From Verrucomicrobiota bacterium (GTDB lineage Bacteria > Verrucomicrobiota > Verrucomicrobiia > Limisphaerales > JADLHS01), in the NCBI GenBank assembly GCA_004297495.1, contig SCTL01000864.1, forward strand, positions 1 to 9,851: a stretch of 9,851 nt of DNA. Reading direction: 5' to 3'. Position numbers and translations under genes: made by a program. The notes beneath the pieces were generated by a model that did no database searches, had not been told where the DNA came from, and saw only the letters and a list, made by a program, of their open reading frames with translations. Below are positions 5,748 through 9,851 of the stretch, one piece after another. The first letter of the stretch is position 1, and the number at the start of each line of letters is the position of its first letter.

Positions 5748-5806
5748 AGACCGGCCAGTTTGATTTTGCTTTTGCCCGCCGCGTTCGCCAATTTCTCGGC
5801 GCGCTG

Positions 5807-7279
5807 ATGTTGAATCAACTCACCATTTCCGAACTCACGGCGAAACTCGCGAAGCGCGAGGTCTCGTCGCGCGCCGCCACGCAGGCCTGCCTTGATCAAA
5901 TCGCGCGCGTGGATGGACAGGTCCACGCGTTTCTCAACCACGATGCCGCCGATGCGCTCGCGCAGGCGGACGCGGCAGACAAAGCCATCGCCGCCGGGGC
6001 GACGCACGCGCAGCAGCCGTTGCTCGGCGTGCCAATTGCGGTGAAGGACGTGATTGCTGTCAAAGGCCAGCCGCTCACGTGCGGCTCGAAGATTCTCGGT
6101 AAATTCATTTCGCCCTACGACGCGACGGTCACGGAAAAACTGCGAGCCGCCGGCGCGATTGTTTTTGGCCGGTTGAACATGGACGAGTTCGCGATGGGCA
6201 GTTCGACGGAGAATTCCGCGTTCGGCGTCACGCGCAATCCGTGGGACACGGCGCGGATTCCGGGCGGCTCCTCGGGAGGTTCGGCGGCGGCGGTGGCGGC
6301 GGACGAGTGCATCGCCACACTCGGCTCGGACACCGGCGGCAGCGTGCGCCAGCCGGCGGCCAATTGCGGCTGCGTGGGATTGAAACCAACTTACGGACGT
6401 GTTTCACGCTACGGTCTTGTGGCGTTCGCTTCTTCACTCGACCAGATCGGTCCGCTCACAAAAGACGTGCGCGACGCGGCGACGATGCTCAAAGTGATTT
6501 CCGGTCACGATCAACGCGACTCAACGAGTTTGCCGGAAGCCGTTCCTGATTTTTCCGCGTCGCTCGGGCACAGCATCAAAGGAATGAAGCTCGGGTTGCC
6601 GAAGGAATACATGATTGGCGGACTCGATCCGGAGGTGAAACTCGCGGTTGAAGCAGCGGTGGCGCAACTCACCAAGCTCGGCGCGGAGATCGTGGAGATT
6701 TCCCTGCCGCACACGGATTACGCGGTCGCGACTTACTACATCATCGCCACGGCGGAGGCGTCGGCGAATCTCGCGCGCTTCGACGGCATTCGTTACGGCG
6801 CGCGCGTGGATGGCGCGGACCCGATTGAACTTTATTCCAAGACGCGCGGCGCGGGTTTCGGCGCGGAGGTGAAGCGCAGAATCATCCTCGGCACTTACGT
6901 CCTGAGCAGCGGCTACCACGACGCGTATTATTTGCGGGCGCAAAAAGTCCGCACGCTGATCCGGCAGGATTTTCTGAAAGCTTTCGAGCAAGTGGACGCC
7001 ATCGTCGCTCCGACCACGCCGACGGCGGCGTTCAAGATTGGCGAAAAATCAGAAGACCCGTTGCAACTTTATCTCGGCGATATTTTCACACTGTCCTGCA
7101 ATCTCGCCGGCATTTGCGGCATCAGCGTGCCGTGTGGATTTACGAAGTCACCGAAGCTGCCCATCGGACTGCAATTGCTCGGCCGACCGATGGGTGAAGC
7201 CACTTTGCTGCGCGTCGCGCACGCCTACGAGCAAGGCACCGGTTGGCACCAGGAAAAATCCCCGCTGGCGCGCGGCTAA
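5807..7279 (+). CDS. gatA: Glutamyl-tRNA(Gln)/aspartyl-tRNA(Asn) amidotransferase subunit A
   Basis: A 490-residue amidase-signature protein, the glutaminase subunit of GatCAB, which releases ammonia from glutamine for amidation of Glu-tRNA(Gln). The Ser-cisSer-Lys triad is visible as K80 (GVPIAVKDVI), S155 (PGGSSGGSAAAV) and S179 (GSDTGGSVRQPA). GatA-type context follows in CGCVGLKPTYGRVSRYGLVAFASSLDQIGP, and the C-terminal LPIGLQLLGRP is also typical. Start is the ATG at 5807 (MLNQLTISEL), which gives the usual family N-terminus although no Shine-Dalgarno sequence precedes it. It stands alone: no gatC is found upstream, gatB is not in the window, and it is the only plus-strand gene. Palindromic elements lie on both sides (5599-5747 and 7288-7355). 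With AsnRS encoded next door, its main role is probably Gln-tRNA formation; that is inferred from family knowledge. Confidence 0.96.
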   Translation: MLNQLTISELTAKLAKREVSSRAATQACLDQIARVDGQVHAFLNHDAADALAQADAADKAIAAGATHAQQPLLGVPIAVKDVIAVKGQPLTCGSKILGKFISPYDATVTEKLRAAGAIVFGRLNMDEFAMGSSTENSAFGVTRNPWDTARIPGGSSGGSAAAVAADECIATLGSDTGGSVRQPAANCGCVGLKPTYGRVSRYGLVAFASSLDQIGPLTKDVRDAATMLKVISGHDQRDSTSLPEAVPDFSASLGHSIKGMKLGLPKEYMIGGLDPEVKLAVEAAVAQLTKLGAEIVEISLPHTDYAVATYYIIATAEASANLARFDGIRYGARVDGADPIELYSKTRGAGFGAEVKRRIILGTYVLSSGYHDAYYLRAQKVRTLIRQDFLKAFEQVDAIVAPTTPTAAFKIGEKSEDPLQLYLGDIFTLSCNLAGICGISVPCGFTKSPKLPIGLQLLGRPMGEATLLRVAHAYEQGTGWHQEKSPLARG

Positions 7280-7287
7280 GAAAGACC

Positions 7288-7355
7288 GGAGCGCGGACGC
7301 CTCGTCCGCGCGAACCCAGAATCGAAACAACTCGCGGACGAGGCGTCCGCGCTCC
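7288..7355. repeat. REP-like double-hairpin element, copy 2, between convergent genes
   Basis: The two 23-bp arms (7288-7310 and 7333-7355) are perfect reverse complements and are identical to the arms at 3066-3088 and 3110-3132. The 22-bp spacer shares little with the 21-bp spacer of copy 1 beyond GAACCC near its left end. It starts 8 bp after the gatA stop and ends 15 bp before the stop codon of the minus-strand gene at 7371, so it may serve as a bidirectional transcription barrier. There is no U-run, so it is not a standard intrinsic terminator. Confidence 0.88.
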
Positions 7356-7370
7356 TTGCGGTGATTCGCC

Positions 7371-8030
7371 TCACTGCAATCCATTGGCCACGATGGTCTG
7401 TTCGATCAGCGTCAGGTCGCGTTCCGTCGCACGAACCATCAGTTTGCCGGTCGCCGCGTTGTAATAGATGGATTTGGGAGCGTTGAGTTCCACACCCGCC
7501 GCGCTGAATGTCCGCCGCAAAGCTTCCATGGCCGCGAACTCGCGATATTCCGTGCTGCCCTCGGGCCGCGCGGTCAGGGCGTTGACGGCGTTGACGTTCA
7601 ATTGAAACGAGCGCACCTGGAGATTCACCACGGAATTGGCTACCTCGCGACTGGCGGCGGCGGCGGCTTCGAGATCGGCGATTCTTTTTTGGAGCGCCTC
7701 GTTCTCGGCGCGCAAGCGGACGATTTCCCCGCGCAGCCGGGGCAATTCACGCCCGGGCGAATTCGATTCATCCGGCGCGGGTGCGGCGGCGGGCTCCGCC
7801 GGCGCGAGCGCATCGGGCGCGGCGGCGGCGGCGGCCTCCGGAATGGTGGTTTCGGGTCGGAGGTGAAAGAGATGGAGCGGCTGGATCAAGCAAGCGATGG
7901 TCACGACGAACCCCAGCAGAACCGTGAGCCACACCACCCAGCGCTTTGGATTGGCGGGTTTCGGCTCGGGACCGGGATCGGGCGGAGGCTCGGGTTTCGG
8001 GCCGACCCATTGCCAACCTGTGTCGCTCAT
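7371..8030 (-). CDS. Single-pass membrane protein with coiled coil and possible secretin-like C-terminal domain
   Basis: A 219-residue protein of clear modular build. Residues 1-30 are a Pro-rich cytoplasmic tail, followed by one membrane helix (WVVWLTVLLGFVVTIACLI, 31-49), an Ala/Pro-rich linker (about 60-93), and a charged coiled coil (ELPRLRGEIVRLRAENEALQKRIADLE, 95-121). A C-terminal domain (about 130-219) ends with IYYNAATGKLMVRATERDLTLIEQTI. That pattern, a strand, a strand, then a helix beginning after VRAT, recalls the short secretin N-domain or TonB-like modules found in Verrucomicrobia, but the match is by eye. The ATG at 8030-8028 has GAGGA 4 nt upstream, a good ribosome-binding site. 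It lies 20 bp after the pseudopilin gene and is probably co-transcribed, suggesting an envelope or secretion-related role. I do not recognise a named family. Confidence 0.8.
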   Translation of the reverse strand: MSDTGWQWVGPKPEPPPDPGPEPKPANPKRWVVWLTVLLGFVVTIACLIQPLHLFHLRPETTIPEAAAAAAPDALAPAEPAAAPAPDESNSPGRELPRLRGEIVRLRAENEALQKRIADLEAAAAASREVANSVVNLQVRSFQLNVNAVNALTARPEGSTEYREFAAMEALRRTFSAAGVELNAPKSIYYNAATGKLMVRATERDLTLIEQTIVANGLQ

Positions 8031-8050
8031 ACGTCCTCAACAGAGCATAG

Positions 8051-8707
8051 TCAGGGAATCCAGACAAGACTCGGATTATTGGTGCGGCCTTTGTTCGCGG
8101 CGAAGTCCCAGTATTCACGATTGGCGAAACGCGCCGCGTGGCCGTCGAGAAACGTGAACTGCGCCCCGACGCCGTGGAGATTGGAATGAACATTGTTCTG
8201 CTGCGCCACGGCGGCGAGCCCGCCATTGTCGAACAACCAAACCGTATTGGCCGGCAGACGAATCGTGACGAGCTTGACCTGGTTGCCGCTGCCACTGGCG
8301 TTGACGTGCTCGTTGAGACAGTAGTGAAAGAGATTTGTGCCCGTGCTTCGGCGCGGATTCGACGGGCAGATCCAGATTGAGCGGCCGGGATCGGCGGTGG
8401 CATTCGTCCGCCACGGCACTTCCCGATACGTCAACTGACCGATCACTTTGGGCAGGTCAATATACCAGCCTTCATTCACCGACGAACCGTTTGGTGCGCC
8501 GTCTTTGGGAAGATAATCCTCGTTCTCACCGGCAAACAACTGCGTCGCCAACCCCCACTGTTTGAGATTGTTCAGGCAGGTGGCAGCGTTGGCTTTTTCC
8601 TTCGCGCGACTCAGCGCCGGGAGCAACAGCGCCGCAAGAATCGCAATGATGGCGATGACCACCAAAAGCTCGATCAGCGTGAATGCGCGGGTCCGCAAAA
8701 CATTCAT
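8051..8707 (-). CDS. Type II secretion-like pseudopilin with H-x9-DG motif
   Basis: A 218-residue protein with a type III signal peptide. The short basic leader MNVLRTRA precedes FTLIELLVVIAIIAILAALL, so prepilin peptidase would cut after A8, leaving E13 at mature position +5, the residue needed for assembly. The conserved CLNNLKQWGLATQLFAGENEDYLP (44-67) follows the helix. Near the C-terminus is HGVGAQFTFLDGH, an H-x9-DG motif (H178, D188, G189). This architecture is strongly expanded in Verrucomicrobiota, Lentisphaerae and Planctomycetes, where such proteins occur in large numbers per genome with mostly unknown individual roles. The ATG at 8707-8705 gives the expected short leader. It follows the acyltransferase gene by 46 bp and precedes the coiled-coil protein gene by 20 bp. 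The family is secure, the specific function is not. Confidence 0.93.
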   Translation of the reverse strand: MNVLRTRAFTLIELLVVIAIIAILAALLLPALSRAKEKANAATCLNNLKQWGLATQLFAGENEDYLPKDGAPNGSSVNEGWYIDLPKVIGQLTYREVPWRTNATADPGRSIWICPSNPRRSTGTNLFHYCLNEHVNASGSGNQVKLVTIRLPANTVWLFDNGGLAAVAQQNNVHSNLHGVGAQFTFLDGHAARFANREYWDFAANKGRTNNPSLVWIP

Positions 8708-8753
8708 GGGCTTGTCCGCCAGCTTGCTTATCAGAAACGCAGCGTTGTTGCAG

Positions 8754-9851
8754 TCAAAACTTCACGAACCATTTCTTCCGATACATGGCCCAGGCAATCA
8801 GGAAGAGCATCAGCGTCCACATCACCGCCCAGAGCAACGAGGCGATTTGCGGCGAAGCGAGCGCGCCGAGAAGCGGCGCGGTATCCGCGCTGGCGAAGGG
8901 CGCGCAGAGTTGGTTGAAGAGCCACGAGCGGAGCGAAATGGTTTTGTCCGGCGCAGTCGCGATCTTGATCTCGCCAAGAATTCTTCCCAGCACGCCGGAG
9001 AGCACGAAGACGGTGATGGCGTTCATGCCGTAAATGGCGAACGGCTTCACGGCTTTGCGCCGGCCTTGCACGTCAATCAGCCAGTAGCACGTGGCGAAAC
9101 AAACCATCGCCAGCCCGGCCATCAGCACCGCGTAGGAACTGGTCCAGATTTTTTTGTTGATGGGCAGCCACCACGCGAGCACAACACCCAACAGCATCAA
9201 GAGACACCCGAGAGAAAACATCCACGAAGTTTTTTCCGCGTCGCTGCGCGTTGAGCGGAGCAACTGCCCGGTGAGAATTCCAAAGAGACACGTGGCTACC
9301 GCCGGCAGCGTGCTGACCAGGCCCTCGGGATCGCCGGGCGCGCTGCTTTTCCAGACATGCGTGCCGATGACCGGGCCGTTGAAAACGACGCTGTCAATCC
9401 AACGGGCGAAGTTGGCTTGCTCGTCAAACAATCCCGAGACCCAACGCGTCTCGCCGTTGACCGTGATCGGAAACGGCACGAACGCCATCAACACCCAGTA
9501 GCCGGCGAGCAGGCCGATGAGCCACTTGATTTGTCCGCGCCAATCGCTCCACAAATAAATCGCCGTGGCGAGGAGGTAACTGACGGCGATCCGTTGTAAA
9601 ACTCCGGGGATGCGAACGCTCGTGAGATAATTGTGCAGCCATTGACTGAACCCGAGCCGCGCCATCGAGCCGTCAATGAAGTAACCGAACGACGCAAGAA
9701 AAAGTCCCAGCCCAAACAGAATCACCGCCCGGCGCAATGCGTGCCCGAAAAGTTCGCGGCGGCTTTGCCCCTGTTCCAACCGACGCCCGCACGACAGCGG
9801 CACCGCCACACCGACAATCCAGAGAAAGAACGGGAAGATCGTGTCAGTATA
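8754..9851 (-). CDS. HGSNAT/COG4299-type acyltransferase membrane protein, 5' end outside the window
   Basis: The last 365 residues of a multi-pass membrane protein are visible; the frame is open to the right edge. It opens with YTDTIFPFFLWIVGVAVPLS, the first-helix signature of the heparan-alpha-glucosaminide N-acetyltransferase-like family (DUF5009/COG4299). Further family features are RRAVILFGLGLFL, IPGVLQRIAVSYLLA, DPEGLVSTLPAVATCLFGILTG and KPFAIYGMNAITVFVLSG. About nine or ten hydrophobic helices can be counted. The catalytic histidine of human HGSNAT lies upstream of this part, so its presence cannot be checked here. The expected reaction is transfer of an acetyl group across the membrane onto a glycan amino sugar. 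A GTG at 9809 is internal to the conserved first helix and is not the start. The pseudopilin gene follows after 46 bp on the same strand. Confidence 0.9.
   Translation of the reverse strand, partial: YTDTIFPFFLWIVGVAVPLSCGRRLEQGQSRRELFGHALRRAVILFGLGLFLASFGYFIDGSMARLGFSQWLHNYLTSVRIPGVLQRIAVSYLLATAIYLWSDWRGQIKWLIGLLAGYWVLMAFVPFPITVNGETRWVSGLFDEQANFARWIDSVVFNGPVIGTHVWKSSAPGDPEGLVSTLPAVATCLFGILTGQLLRSTRSDAEKTSWMFSLGCLLMLLGVVLAWWLPINKKIWTSSYAVLMAGLAMVCFATCYWLIDVQGRRKAVKPFAIYGMNAITVFVLSGVLGRILGEIKIATAPDKTISLRSWLFNQLCAPFASADTAPLLGALASPQIASLLWAVMWTLMLFLIAWAMYRKKWFVKF

Noticed and set aside
5748..5806. Possible gatA promoter (TTGCTT, 17 bp, CAATTT)
   Set aside because: The -10 match is poor (about two of six positions), so I did not annotate it.
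3066..7355. CRISPR array from the repeated palindromes
   Set aside because: The copies are about 4 kb apart, self-inverse and without regular spacers or cas genes.

Overview
The window looks like ordinary chromosome of a GC-rich (about 60% by eye) Verrucomicrobiota-like bacterium, perhaps of the Pedosphaera/Limisphaera side. The clues are a pseudopilin with an H-x9-DG tail motif, an IspH (MEP isoprenoid pathway), coexistence of asparaginyl-tRNA synthetase and GatA, and several classes of short palindromic intergenic repeats. The taxonomic call is inference, since no rRNA or tRNA is present.

Layout, left to right. (1) Positions 1-1770, minus strand: a tightly overlapping operon read as ispH, then a ferritin-like protein, then a membrane protein cut by the window edge. 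Both junctions are 4-nt ATGA overlaps. (2) 1771-2077: a 307-bp gene-free leader holding two inverted copies of a G/C-rich repeat and one perfect 19-bp dyad. (3) 2078-2994, minus: a six-helix membrane protein gene followed by a small winged-helix regulator through a GTGA overlap. A degenerate copy of the 19-bp dyad lies 5 bp upstream of the membrane-protein start, which suggests autoregulation. (4) 3066-3132: a REP-like double hairpin. (5) 3136-5534, minus: asnS followed 8 nt later by a zinc-type MDR oxidoreductase. (6) 5535-5806: the divergent asnS/gatA region, largely filled by a 149-bp composite element of four small hairpins. (7) 5807-7279, plus: gatA, the only plus-strand gene. (8) 7288-7355: a second copy of the REP-like double hairpin. 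(9) 7371-9851, minus: an HGSNAT-type acyltransferase membrane protein (5' end outside the window), a type II-like pseudopilin, and a single-pass coiled-coil protein with a possible secretin-like C-terminal domain.

The genes cover isoprenoid synthesis (ispH), translation (asnS, gatA), redox (the MDR enzyme, perhaps the ferritin-like protein) and the envelope (pseudopilin, acyltransferase, membrane proteins). I found no phage, transposase, CRISPR or defence module. The observations most worth following are the paired dyads around the winged-helix/membrane-protein operon, the repeat that supplies and could mask the ispH ribosome-binding site, the palindromic element family next to stop codons and around gatA, and the IspH/ferritin-like/membrane-protein operon.
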